A stretch of DNA of 44,236 bases from Streptomyces sp. ISL-96 (GTDB taxonomy: Bacteria; Actinomycetota; Actinomycetes; Streptomycetales; Streptomycetaceae). This document shows, one piece after another, positions 1 to 7,972 of this stretch. The stretch's first letter is position 1. Every line of letters starts with the position of its first letter. The translations under genes were made by a program, and so were the position numbers. The notes beneath the pieces were generated by a model that was not told the origin of the DNA, made no database searches, and saw only the letters and a list, made by a program, of their open reading frames with translations. The stretch lies in contig NZ_JAGGPA010000051.1 in the NCBI RefSeq assembly GCF_018614035.1, forward strand, positions 1 to 44,236, read 5' to 3'.

Positions 1-754
1 GGCCCCGGTGCCGATCGTGGCGCCGAGGACCCCCGCCGACTGCTTCGACGCGGCCATGGACGCGGCCCGGATCGCGCTGACGTACCGGACGCCGGTGTTC
101 CTGCTCTCCGACGGCTACCTGGCCAACGGCAGCGAGCCGTGGCGGATCCCGGAGATCGACGAGCTGCCGGACCTGCGCGTGCAGTTCGCGACCGGCCCGA
201 ACCACGAGCTCGCCGACGGCACCGAGGTCTTCTGGCCCTACAAGCGCGACCCGCGGACGCTGGCGCGTCCGTGGGCGGTGCCCGGCACGCCGGGCCTGGA
301 GCACCGTATCGGCGGCATCGAGAAGCAGGACGGCACCGGCAACATCTCGTACGACCCGGCCAACCACGACTTCATGGTCCGCACCCGCCAGGCCAAGATC
401 GACGGCATCGAGGTCCCGGACCTGGAGGTCGACGATCCCGACGGCGCCAGGACGCTGGTGCTGGGCTGGGGCTCGACGTACGGGCCGATCACGGCCGCCG
501 TACGACGGCTGCGCGCGGCCGGGACGACCGTCGCGCAGGCTCACCTGCGCCACCTCAACCCGTTCCCCCGGAATCTCGGTGAGGTCCTGGGGCGTTACGA
601 GAAAGTGGTCGTGCCCGAGATGAACCTCGGACAGCTGGCCACCCTGCTCAGAGCCAGATACCTGGTCGACGCCCACTCGTACAACCAGGTCAACGGAATG
701 CCGTTCAAGGCCGAGCAGCTCGCCACGGCTCTCAAGGAGGCCAACGATGCCTAA
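1..754 (+). CDS. korA: 2-oxoacid:ferredoxin oxidoreductase, alpha subunit (3' part)
   Basis: This is the C-terminal part of a KorA-type alpha subunit; the 5' end lies outside the window and the frame is open from base 2. The family oxidatively decarboxylates a 2-oxoacid such as 2-oxoglutarate to the acyl-CoA, passing electrons to ferredoxin. The visible part includes the pyrimidine-domain stretch around PADCFDAAMDAARIAL and TPVFLLSDGYLANGSEPW, and the C-terminal region ending in a typical alpha-subunit helix. The stop codon overlaps the beta-subunit start by 8 bases, so the two are translationally coupled. The substrate cannot be told from the fragment. Family assignment is firm because the adjacent beta subunit matches. 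Confidence 0.9.
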   Translation, partial: APVPIVAPRTPADCFDAAMDAARIALTYRTPVFLLSDGYLANGSEPWRIPEIDELPDLRVQFATGPNHELADGTEVFWPYKRDPRTLARPWAVPGTPGLEHRIGGIEKQDGTGNISYDPANHDFMVRTRQAKIDGIEVPDLEVDDPDGARTLVLGWGSTYGPITAAVRRLRAAGTTVAQAHLRHLNPFPRNLGEVLGRYEKVVVPEMNLGQLATLLRARYLVDAHSYNQVNGMPFKAEQLATALKEANDA

Positions 755-1805
755 GGCGAACGAGACGCTTTCGCTGGTCCCCAAGGCCGAGGCCAAGCAG
801 TCGATGAAGGACTTCAAGTCCGACCAGGAAGTGCGCTGGTGCCCTGGTTGCGGTGACTACGCGGTCCTCGCCGCCGTGCAGGGCTTTATGCCCGAGCTCG
901 GGCTGGCGAAGGAGAACATCGTCTTCGTCTCCGGGATCGGCTGCTCGTCCCGCTTCCCGTACTACATGAACACGTACGGGATGCACTCGATCCACGGCCG
1001 CGCCCCGGCGATCGCGACCGGCCTCGCCTCGTCGCGGCGTGACCTGAGCGTGTGGGTGGTGACGGGTGACGGTGATGCGCTGTCGATCGGCGGCAACCAT
1101 CTGATCCACGCCCTGCGGCGCAACGTCAACCTGAAGATCCTGCTGTTCAACAACCGGATCTACGGGCTGACCAAGGGCCAGTACAGCCCGACGTCCGAGC
1201 TCGGGAAGATCACCAAGTCGACGCCGATGGGCTCGCTCGACGCGCCCTTCAATCCGGTGTCGCTGGCGATCGGCGCGGAGGCCAGCTTCGTCGCCCGTAC
1301 GGTCGACTCCGACCGCAAGCACCTCACCGAGGTGCTGCGGCAGGCCGCCGACCACCCCGGCACCGCGCTGGTGGAGATCTACCAGAACTGCAACATCTTC
1401 AACGACGGCGCGTTCGAGGTCCTCAAGGACAAGGAGCAGGCCGAGGAAGCCGTGATCCGGCTGGAGCACGGGCAGCCGATCCGCTTCGGGGCCGAGGGAT
1501 CGAGGGGTGTCGTACGGGATGCGGCCACCGGCGATCTGAAGGTCGTCGCGGTGACCGCCGACAACGAGTCGCAGATCCTGGTCCACGACGCGCACGCCGC
1601 GTCGCCCACGACGGCGTTCGCGCTCTCGCGCCTCGCCGACCCGGACACGCTGCACCACACGCCCATCGGGGTGCTGCGCAGCGTCGAGCGGCCGGTCTAC
1701 GACACGCTGATGGCCGACCAGCTCGACACCGCGATCGAGCAGAACGGCAAGGGCGATCTGAGTGCGCTGCTGGCGGGCAATGACACGTGGACCGTCGTCG
1801 GCTGA
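747..1805 (+). CDS. korB: 2-oxoacid:ferredoxin oxidoreductase, beta subunit
   Basis: The 352-residue product is the thiamine-diphosphate and Fe-S cluster binding subunit of a two-subunit 2-oxoacid:ferredoxin oxidoreductase. Visible motifs are CPGCGDY (residues 32-38), GIGCSSRFP (63-71, another cluster cysteine), the TPP-Mg motif beginning GDGD at 107-110 and ending in NN at 135-136, and LTKGQYSPTS just after it. Cys in IYQNCNIF further on fits the remaining cluster ligand. It starts at an ATG inside the last codons of the alpha gene and is followed by a strong hairpin terminator. By family knowledge it would supply low-potential electrons and may bypass or complement 2-oxoglutarate dehydrogenase; the exact substrate is inferred, not seen. 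Confidence 0.93.
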   Translation: MPKANETLSLVPKAEAKQSMKDFKSDQEVRWCPGCGDYAVLAAVQGFMPELGLAKENIVFVSGIGCSSRFPYYMNTYGMHSIHGRAPAIATGLASSRRDLSVWVVTGDGDALSIGGNHLIHALRRNVNLKILLFNNRIYGLTKGQYSPTSELGKITKSTPMGSLDAPFNPVSLAIGAEASFVARTVDSDRKHLTEVLRQAADHPGTALVEIYQNCNIFNDGAFEVLKDKEQAEEAVIRLEHGQPIRFGAEGSRGVVRDAATGDLKVVAVTADNESQILVHDAHAASPTTAFALSRLADPDTLHHTPIGVLRSVERPVYDTLMADQLDTAIEQNGKGDLSALLAGNDTWTVVG

Positions 1806-1823
1806 CACGGCGCTGTTGCCGAC

Positions 1824-1863
1824 AGGAGGGGCGCCCGGTCCTGAGGGACCGGGCGCCCCTCCT
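1824..1863 (+). terminator. Strong intrinsic terminator after korB
   Basis: Left arm 1824-1841 and right arm 1846-1863 form a perfect 18-bp stem, mostly G/C, with a 4-base loop TGAG, followed at once by TTTT. This is about 20 bases after the korB stop and should end the korAB transcript. Confidence 0.9.
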
Positions 1864-1987
1864 TTTGTGTCTCCCTGCTTTTGTCTCTCTGCGCGAGATG
1901 TAATGACCGTATTGAAATATGGGCATGACACATGGGCCGGGTCGGCGCTACCGTCAGCACGATGATGTGTGCGGGTCGGGAGGGCCA

Positions 1988-2989
1988 GTGAAGTCGGTCA
2001 ACGAACAGCGGTCGGGGTTGCTGTACGGCATCGGCGCCTATGGGATGTGGGGCCTCGTGCCCCTGTTCTGGCCCCTCCTCAAGCCCGCCGGCGCGATGGA
2101 GATCCTGGCGCACCGGATGGTCTGGTCGCTGGCTGTCGTCGGCGTCGTGCTGGTGGCGGTACGCCGGTGGGCGTGGATCGGGGAGCTGGTCCGTCAGCCT
2201 CGCAGGCTGGGGCTCATCGCCGTCGCCGCGACCGTCATAACCGTCAACTGGGGCCTGTACATCTGGGCCGTCAACAACGGCCAGGTCGTCGAAGCGTCCC
2301 TCGGCTACTTCATCAATCCGCTGGTCACCATCGCCATGGGTGTCCTGCTGCTGAAGGAGCGTCTGCGGCCGGCGCAGTGGGCGGCGGTCGGGATCGGCTT
2401 CGCGGCGGTGCTCGTACTGGCCATCGGATACGGGCAGCCGCCGTGGATCTCCCTGATCCTGGCGTTCTCGTTCGCGACGTACGGCCTGATCAAGAAGAAG
2501 GTCAACCTCGGCGGCGTGGAATCGCTGGCCGCCGAGACCGCCATCCAGTTCCTGCCCGCGCTCGGCTATCTGCTGTGGATCGGCTCGCACGGGGGTGCCA
2601 CCTTCGGTGCACAGGGGGCGGGCCATGCGGCGCTGCTCGCCGCCACCGGCATCGTGACCGCCGCGCCGCTGGTGTGCTTCGGCGCGGCGGCGATACGGGT
2701 GCCGCTGTCGACGCTGGGGCTGTTGCAGTACCTCGCACCGATGTTCCAGTTCGGGCTGGGTGTCCTGTACTTCCACGAGGCGATGCCGCCGGAGCGGTGG
2801 GCGGGCTTCTCGCTCGTCTGGGCGGCGCTGGCACTGCTCACGTGGGATGCGCTGCGGACGGCTCGGCGGGGGCGGTGGGAGGCGGGCCGGTTGGCTGCCG
2901 TCGCGTTGACCGGCGCGGGTGCGGGTGGCTTGCCCAGCGCTGCGGGCCCGGCGTCTGAACCCGCGCCGGCGGCCAAGTCGGCCCGCTGA
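1988..2989 (+). CDS. rarD: RarD/EamA-family membrane permease
   Basis: A hydrophobic 333-residue protein of the drug/metabolite transporter superfamily, with two EamA halves and about ten membrane segments. The opening GLLYGIGAYGMWGLVPLFW is the recognisable RarD N-terminus, and NWGLYIWAVNNG and SLGYFINPL are typical of the group. I chose the GTG at 1988, which has a GGGAGG ribosome site four to five bases upstream; an in-frame ATG at 1919 would add 23 residues unlike the family. The C-terminal 40 residues are an Ala/Gly/Pro-rich tail beyond the usual length of about 300. RarD was named for a chloramphenicol-sensitivity locus, but the substrate is unknown here. Confidence 0.85.
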   Translation: MKSVNEQRSGLLYGIGAYGMWGLVPLFWPLLKPAGAMEILAHRMVWSLAVVGVVLVAVRRWAWIGELVRQPRRLGLIAVAATVITVNWGLYIWAVNNGQVVEASLGYFINPLVTIAMGVLLLKERLRPAQWAAVGIGFAAVLVLAIGYGQPPWISLILAFSFATYGLIKKKVNLGGVESLAAETAIQFLPALGYLLWIGSHGGATFGAQGAGHAALLAATGIVTAAPLVCFGAAAIRVPLSTLGLLQYLAPMFQFGLGVLYFHEAMPPERWAGFSLVWAALALLTWDALRTARRGRWEAGRLAAVALTGAGAGGLPSAAGPASEPAPAAKSAR

Positions 2990-3206
2990 GGCGGGGGCGG
3001 CCCTGCGGGGCTGTTCCCCACCCCGCCCCTTCCCGAACCGGGGCAAGCCCCAGCCCCCAGACCACACAGACGCCCTTCGGGCGTGTCCTCAAACGCCGGA
3101 CGGGCTGAAAGTTGCCGCTCAGCGGCACCCTCCAGCCCCTCCGGCGTTTGAGGAGCGGGGTCTGGGGCGGAGCCCCAGTCCGGAAAGCCCCCGGCAGGGC
3201 CCCGCC
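2990..3206. repeat. Inverted-repeat intergenic element, copy 1
   Basis: The gap between the convergent rarD and MFS genes holds a large imperfect hairpin. The core arms are 3086-3107 and 3133-3154, 22 bp with one mismatch, centred on CGCCGGACGGGCTG and its complement. An inner GCCGCTCAGCGGC palindrome lies in the loop, and outer arms carry GGTCTGGGGC and its complement. A closely similar element lies at 14440-14580. The element could serve as a bidirectional terminator, but its recurrence at a second locus suggests a dispersed repeat family of the kind common in streptomycete genomes. Confidence 0.75.
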
Positions 3207-4652
3207 CTACGCCACCGGAACCGACCCGGGCCGGGCCTGGGCGGCGGTGCCGAGATCAACGGGCTCCACCAGTCGCCCACCCCGCCGCCCCCGCAAGCCG
3301 AACGCCGTGATCGCCGCGCCCACCACCACCATCGCCACCGGAACCGTCAGCGCCGCCCGGAACGCGCTGAGAGTCGACTCCGGCGAGCCGTCACCGCCCG
3401 CCGCCACCAGGCCGTACACCGCCGTCACCGCCGAGATCCCGACCGCGGAGCCGAACTGCGTCGCGGTTGCGAGCAGTCCGCCCGCGACACCCTGCTCGCT
3501 CTCTTCGATGCCGTCCGTCGCGGCGATCGTGAGCGGCCCGTACGCCAGGGCGAACGCCGTGCCCGTCAGGAACAGCGTCGGCAGCATCGCGGCGTACGAC
3601 CAGTGCAGCCCCACCGGCAGGAACAGCACGTACGACACGATCGCCAGCAGGAAGCCACCGAAGATCACCCGCGCGTTGCCGAACCGGTTGACCAGGCGCG
3701 GCGTCAGCGTCGGCGCCAGCACCGCGTCCGTGCCCATGACCACCAGGGCCAGCGCCGTCTCCAGCGAGGACCAGCCGCGCAGTTCCTGCAGGTAGAGGGT
3801 GACCATGAACTGGAAGCCGAAGAAGGAGCCGACGAAGAGCAGCGCCCCCAGGTCGGCGCGGACCATCGACGCCTTGCGCAGAATGCCGAGCCGTACGAGC
3901 GGCGCGGCCGAGCGGCGCTCGATCGCGACGAACGCCGCCGCGAGCAGCAGCCCCGCGGCCACCGCGCAGGCCGTGAACCACCAGCCGTCGAAGCCGTGCT
4001 CCAGCCGTACGATCGCGTACGCCAGCAGCAGCATCGCCCCGGCGGCCGTCGCCGCACCGGCCAGGTCGAAGGCGCCGCTGCGGCGGGCCGGCCGCGCCTC
4101 CGCCGGGAGCAGCCGCAGCGCCGCGATCAGGATGAGCCCGCCCAGCAGCACCGGTGCGAAGAACACCCACCGCCAGCCGAGCTGGGTCAGCAGCCCGCCG
4201 ATGACCAGGCCGAGCGTGAACCCGCCTGCGGCCGTGCCGGCGAAGACGAGCAGGGCCTTGTTGCGCTGCGGACCCTCCTCGTACGACGTGGTGATGATCG
4301 ACATCGCGGCCGGAGTCATGAAGGCCGCCGCCACGCCCGTCACGAAGCGGGCGACGATCAGCATCCAGCCCTCGGTCGCGAACCCGCCCAGCGTGGAGAA
4401 GCCGAGGAAGACCGTGAGCCAGGTGAGGAACATCCGCCGTCTGCCGAACAGGTCCGCCGCGCGCCCGCCGAGCAGGGTGAATCCGGCGTATCCGAGGACG
4501 TACGCGCTCATCACCCACACCGCGGTGCCGGTCGGCAGCTCCAGGTCGGATCTGATGGACGGCACGGCCACCGACAGCATGGCGACGTCGATGCCTTCGA
4601 GGAAGATGGTGCCGCAGAGTACGAGTAGCAGTGCCCAGGCGCGTCGAGTCAT
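3207..4652 (-). CDS. MFS exporter, DHA2 (EmrB/QacA-like) family
   Basis: A 481-residue membrane protein with about 14 hydrophobic segments. The N-terminus carries the EGIDVAMLSVAVPSI helix typical of DHA2 drug:proton antiporters. Motif A is GGRAADLFGRRRMF, at roughly residues 61-74. The ATG start is preceded by a GAGGGGT ribosome site. It is transcribed away from an HxlR regulator whose start lies about 100 bp upstream, the usual arrangement for a regulated efflux pump. By family it exports a small hydrophobic compound; the substrate cannot be read from the sequence. Confidence 0.88.
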   Translation of the reverse strand: MTRRAWALLLVLCGTIFLEGIDVAMLSVAVPSIRSDLELPTGTAVWVMSAYVLGYAGFTLLGGRAADLFGRRRMFLTWLTVFLGFSTLGGFATEGWMLIVARFVTGVAAAFMTPAAMSIITTSYEEGPQRNKALLVFAGTAAGGFTLGLVIGGLLTQLGWRWVFFAPVLLGGLILIAALRLLPAEARPARRSGAFDLAGAATAAGAMLLLAYAIVRLEHGFDGWWFTACAVAAGLLLAAAFVAIERRSAAPLVRLGILRKASMVRADLGALLFVGSFFGFQFMVTLYLQELRGWSSLETALALVVMGTDAVLAPTLTPRLVNRFGNARVIFGGFLLAIVSYVLFLPVGLHWSYAAMLPTLFLTGTAFALAYGPLTIAATDGIEESEQGVAGGLLATATQFGSAVGISAVTAVYGLVAAGGDGSPESTLSAFRAALTVPVAMVVVGAAITAFGLRGRRGGRLVEPVDLGTAAQARPGSVPVA

Positions 4653-4742
4653 GGGTGGTGACCCCTCACATCAAGTCAGTTATCGGAATGCCGGTCAGTT
4701 CTCTCTTGTAACCATTGGCATCCTGAGGCAGCATCACGACCT

Positions 4743-5219
4743 ATGGAAGAAGGCACTTTGAAGTCACCGAGTTACTGCGAAGTCACCGACTCCCAGGGGG
4801 CGTACGGCGACACCGACCCCTTCCAGTGGGACACCCGCGAGGACTGCGAGGTCCGCCAGATCCTCGACCGCGTGGCCGACAAGTGGTCGCTGCTGGTCAT
4901 CGCGCTGCTCGACAGCCACGTGCTGCGCTTCACCGAGCTGCGGCGCAAGATCGACGGCATCAGTCAGCGCATGCTGACGGTGACGTTGCGCCAGCTGGAG
5001 CGCGACGGGCTCGTCAAGCGCACGGTCCATCCGGTGGTGCCGCCGCGCGTGGAGTACGAACTCACTCCGCTCGGGGCCACGTTGCACACGACGATCCGCT
5101 CACTGGTCACGTGGACCGAGCAGCACCAGAACGAGATCGCGGCTGCCCGCGCGGACTACGACGCCCGTACGGCGGCCGACGAGGAAGCGGCGCCCGCCGC
5201 CGCCACGGCCGCGAACTGA
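4743..5219 (+). CDS. HxlR-family transcriptional regulator
   Basis: A 158-residue winged-helix protein. The HxlR core runs from CEVRQILDRVADKWSLLVI (about residues 35-53) through FTELRRKIDGISQRMLT and LRQLERDGLVKR to the wing and ELTPLG. Cys35 at the HxlR position could be redox-active, as in some family members (inference). The C-terminal 20 residues are an Ala-rich tail. Start choice is uncertain: the ATG at 4743 lacks a good ribosome site, while a TTG at 4758 has GAAGAAGG just upstream and would remove five residues. It is divergent from the MFS gene, which it probably controls. Its stop is one base from that of the convergent CGNR gene. Confidence 0.88.
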   Translation: MEEGTLKSPSYCEVTDSQGAYGDTDPFQWDTREDCEVRQILDRVADKWSLLVIALLDSHVLRFTELRRKIDGISQRMLTVTLRQLERDGLVKRTVHPVVPPRVEYELTPLGATLHTTIRSLVTWTEQHQNEIAAARADYDARTAADEEAAPAAATAAN

Positions 5220-5220
5220 T

Positions 5221-5856
5221 TCACTCAGCGAGCGCGACTCGGCCGACGTCGCTCCGGCGGGCCCGGTGGGCACGCGCCTTGTTGCGGTTTCCGCAGCGTT
5301 CCATCGCGCACCAGCGGCGGCGGCCGGGGCGCGAGGTGTCGACGAAGAGCAAGTAGCAGTCGTGCGAGCCGCATTCGCGGATGCGGTGGGCGTACGGACC
5401 GGTGAACAGGTCGATCGCGTCGCGGGCCACCGTCGACAGCAGCTGGGTCCCCGTGGCGCCGGGCACCCACGCGCGTACGGCGCCCACGCCCGTACCGATG
5501 TCGATACGGGCGGCCAACGGCTCCCGCGCCGCCCGCTCGTTGACCACGTCGAGGTCGGCGGCGGCCAGCGCCCGGCCGTGGGCGCGGTCGGCGGCCAGCC
5601 GGTGGAGCGCGTCGCGCAGGGCGCGCGCGTCCGCGAGCTCGCTCGCGCTCACGGCCGGGCAGAGGGCGTCCGGGAGCCTGCTCCGCTCCGCCCAGCGCAC
5701 CAGATCGGCCGGCTTGTGCAGCACCTCGTAGCGGGCAAGCAGCCCAGGGCCTCCGGTCGGCAGCAACTCAAGGCAGAGGGCGCCCGGATCGAAGAGGAAC
5801 GGGCGACCCTCCGGCGTGCGCAGGATCAGTCCGGGCATGTCCGTCGCGGGCTCCAT
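5221..5856 (-). CDS. CGNR zinc-finger protein (probable transcription regulator)
   Basis: A 211-residue protein with the N-terminal ABATE-type region (FLFDPGALCLELLPTGG) followed by a C-terminal CGNR zinc finger. The four cysteines are Cys162, Cys167, Cys183 and Cys188, the last in CAMERCGNRNKARAHR, a signature of putative DNA-binding regulators. I start at the ATG at 5856 because a TATAGT -10 hexamer lies at 5871-5866, giving a nearly leaderless transcript; an in-frame ATG at 5883 would lie upstream of that hexamer. An inverted repeat overlapping the hexamer suggests self-control. The gene is convergent with the HxlR gene. Its targets are unknown. Confidence 0.85.
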   Translation of the reverse strand: MEPATDMPGLILRTPEGRPFLFDPGALCLELLPTGGPGLLARYEVLHKPADLVRWAERSRLPDALCPAVSASELADARALRDALHRLAADRAHGRALAAADLDVVNERAAREPLAARIDIGTGVGAVRAWVPGATGTQLLSTVARDAIDLFTGPYAHRIRECGSHDCYLLFVDTSRPGRRRWCAMERCGNRNKARAHRARRSDVGRVALAE

Positions 5857-5860
5857 CACA

Positions 5861-5879
5861 TAACCACTATAACTGGTTA
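5861..5879 (-). promoter_or_regulatory. Inverted repeat over -10 box of the CGNR gene
   Basis: TAACCACTATAACTGGTTA has 6-base arms TAACCA and TGGTTA around a 7-base centre. Read on the minus strand the centre gives TATAGT, a good -10 hexamer ending about ten bases before the CGNR ATG. The plus strand gives TATAAC. A regulator bound here would block that promoter directly; the CGNR protein itself is the natural candidate (inference). Confidence 0.55.
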
Positions 5880-5972
5880 GCATGACACCGTGTCGGGATG
5901 CTCGCGTCGTCGCCAACTCCCGTGCGTCTAGGCCGACTTACTAACCCGCCGCGCATGGCGGGATCCGGTCGC

Positions 5973-6082
5973 CGTCCGGCATCCGGACGACGCGTACGCC
6001 CCGCACGACACGTACGAGAAAGCTCTGACTTGGCTCAAGTCGGGGTTGGCCTACCCCGCCGGGCGGCATGGTCGATTGACCA
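5973..6082 (+). promoter_or_regulatory. Run of four stem-loops upstream of a small lipoprotein gene
   Basis: Four inverted repeats follow one another: 5973-5989 (arms CGTCCGG/CCGGACG, loop CAT), 6027-6041 (GACTT/AAGTC), 6041-6058 (CGGGGT/ACCCCG) and 6069-6082 (TGGTC/GACCA, loop GATT). They fill the 250-bp gap between the CGNR gene and the small ORF at 6108. They may be operator sites or a structured 5' leader. I recognise no known riboswitch class. Confidence 0.4.
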
Positions 6083-6107
6083 GTTCGACCGACCGACGGG
6101 GGACCTG

Positions 6108-6314
6108 ATGAAGGACGTCATACGCCCGGCCGCCGCGGCACTCGCCGCGTTCGCCTTTCTCGCCGGCGCGGGGGCCTGCACCACGCCGCCGCCCCCTCCC
6201 GAGCACCGACTCACCGCGTCCGCGGCTGCCGCCCTGACCGACCAGGGCGCGGCGGTCTCTCCACCTCGCGCGCCGTCCGGTATCCGAACGTCGATGACCG
6301 GTTTCCGCTCTTGA
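6108..6314 (+). CDS. Possible small secreted or lipid-anchored protein
   Basis: A 68-residue ORF starting at an ATG with a GGGGGA ribosome site five bases upstream. The N-terminus has basic residues, then a hydrophobic Ala/Phe/Leu segment to about residue 26, ending AGAGAC just before TTPPPPPEHRL. The Cys could be a lipidation site, although the -3 residue is Ala rather than Leu, so the lipobox is weak. After the Pro run the sequence is low-complexity, with no domain I recognise. The ORF reads further upstream, but those residues look like non-coding translation. It may be a species-restricted lipoprotein or not a gene. Confidence 0.4.
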   Translation: MKDVIRPAAAALAAFAFLAGAGACTTPPPPPEHRLTASAAAALTDQGAAVSPPRAPSGIRTSMTGFRS

Positions 6315-6481
6315 CGCAGAGTCAAGCTCTCCCTGAACATTCAGCACGCACAGCTCACGCGTAGCTCACGCACAGCGCATGCACGAACAGCTCCAACAGC
6401 TCCAACGCCCCGCGCCGCCACCCGCGTCGAGGGGCGTCTCGCACGTTCCGTCTGTCCCCGTACGGAATCCGGAGCCCCCAC

Positions 6482-7801
6482 ATGAACCTCTCCAGCCCCA
6501 GACGCACAGCCAGAGCCACCGCCGCAGCCGTCGCCCTCGCCCTCACCGGTCTGGTCGCCGCCACCGCGCCCTCCTCCGCCGCCACCCCGGCCGCGGCGCT
6601 CGCCGTCCCCGACATACCCGTGGCCAACGTCAAGGCCCACCTCACCCAGCTCCAGTCGATAGCCACCGCCAACGGCGGCAACCGCGCACACGGCCGCCCC
6701 GGCTACAAGGCCTCCGTCGACTACCTGAAGGCGAAGCTGGACGCCGCCGGATTCACCACCTCCGTCACGACGTTCACCTCCAGCGGCGCGACCGGCTACA
6801 ACCTGATCGCCGACTGGCCGGGCGGCGACCCGAACCAGATCCTGATGGCCGGCGCGCACCTCGACTCGGTCAGTTCGGGCCCCGGCATCAACGACAACGG
6901 GTCGGGCTCCGCCGCCGTCCTGGAGACCGCGCTGGCCGTCTCCCGCGCCCAGCTCAAGCCCACAAAGCACCTGCGGTTCGGCTGGTGGGGCGCGGAGGAA
7001 CTCGGCCTCGTCGGCTCAAAGGCGTACGTCAACAGCCTGCCCACCACAGAGCGTTCGAAGTTCTCCGGCTACCTCAACTTCGACATGATCGGCTCGCCGA
7101 ACCCCGGCTACTTCGTCTACGACGACGACCCCGCCATCGAGAAGACCTTCAAGGACTACTACGCGGGCCTCGGCGTCCCGACCGAGATCGAGACCGAGGG
7201 CGACGGCCGCTCCGACCACGCGAACTTCAAGAACGTGGGCATACCGGTCGGCGGCCTCTTCACCGGCGCCAGCCGTACGAAGACGAGCGCCCAGGCCCAG
7301 AAGTGGGGCGGCACCGCCGGTACGGCCTTCGACCGCTGCTACCACTCCTCCTGCGACACCACGGCGAACATCAACGACACCGCCCTGGACCGCAACAGCG
7401 ACGCGATCGCCCACGCCATCTGGACGCTGGGCACCGGGCCGACCGTCCCGCCCGGCGACGTACACGAGAACACCACCGACGTCGCCGTCCCGGACAACGG
7501 CGCGCCCGTCACCTCCTCCGTCACCGTCTCCGGCCGTACGGGCAATGCCCCGGCCGCGCTCAAGGTGGGCGTGGACATCAAGCACACCTGGCGCGGTGAC
7601 CTGGTGGTGGACCTGCTCGCGCCCGACGGGACGGCGTACCGGCTGAAGAGCTCCAGCAGCAGCGACTCGGCGGACAACGTGATCGCCACCTACACGGTGG
7701 ACGCGTCGAGCGAGCCGGCCAACGGCAGCTGGAAGCTCAGGGTCCAGGACATCGCCGCGCAGGACACGGGCTACATCGACAGCTGGAAGCTCACCTTCTG
7801 A
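6482..7801 (+). CDS. Secreted M28 zinc aminopeptidase with C-terminal P-domain
   Basis: A 439-residue secreted metalloprotease like Streptomyces griseus aminopeptidase. A basic N-terminus and hydrophobic stretch to about residue 34 form a signal peptide. The two-zinc site is complete by family alignment: His126 (GAHLDSV), Asp138 (NDNGSG), Glu172/Glu173 (AEELGL), Asp201 (NFDMIG) and His288 in CYHSSC, flanked by a likely disulfide. Residues about 330-439 form a proprotein-convertase-type P-domain ending in SWKLTF. The P-domain often aids folding or substrate contact in secreted actinobacterial proteases. The ribosome site is GGAG about eight bases before the ATG. A terminator follows. The role is probably extracellular peptide breakdown. 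Confidence 0.93.
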   Translation: MNLSSPRRTARATAAAVALALTGLVAATAPSSAATPAAALAVPDIPVANVKAHLTQLQSIATANGGNRAHGRPGYKASVDYLKAKLDAAGFTTSVTTFTSSGATGYNLIADWPGGDPNQILMAGAHLDSVSSGPGINDNGSGSAAVLETALAVSRAQLKPTKHLRFGWWGAEELGLVGSKAYVNSLPTTERSKFSGYLNFDMIGSPNPGYFVYDDDPAIEKTFKDYYAGLGVPTEIETEGDGRSDHANFKNVGIPVGGLFTGASRTKTSAQAQKWGGTAGTAFDRCYHSSCDTTANINDTALDRNSDAIAHAIWTLGTGPTVPPGDVHENTTDVAVPDNGAPVTSSVTVSGRTGNAPAALKVGVDIKHTWRGDLVVDLLAPDGTAYRLKSSSSSDSADNVIATYTVDASSEPANGSWKLRVQDIAAQDTGYIDSWKLTF

Positions 7802-7818
7802 TCCAGGCCGCTTCCTGT

Positions 7819-7849
7819 ACGGCCCGGCCCCGGCGGGGGGCCGGGCCGT
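7819..7849. terminator. Hairpin terminator after the M28 gene
   Basis: Arms 7819-7831 and 7837-7849 pair perfectly over 13 bp, almost all G/C, with a 5-base loop. It lies between the convergent aminopeptidase and LolA-like genes, with no clear T run, so it may act for both strands as a G/C-rich actinobacterial terminator. Confidence 0.75.
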
Positions 7850-7972
7850 CTTCCCCGAGCCATTGGGCCGTCGACGGCGCAAGCTGCCCGCCGCGGATAC
7901 GTTTCGTGAGCCCACGTGTGCCGATCACGGCCTCACCACCCACGGCGGACAGCCCCTGCGTCCCGGCTCCGC

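Noticed and set aside
2919..4628. Long open frame on the plus strand opposite the MFS gene
   Set aside because: It is an Arg/Gly/Pro-rich shadow frame caused by high GC, has no domain, and overlaps a clear membrane transporter on the other strand.
5898..6107. N-terminal extension of the small lipoprotein frame
   Set aside because: The residues are Arg/Pro-rich without a signal; the ATG at 6108 has its own ribosome site followed by a signal-like segment.
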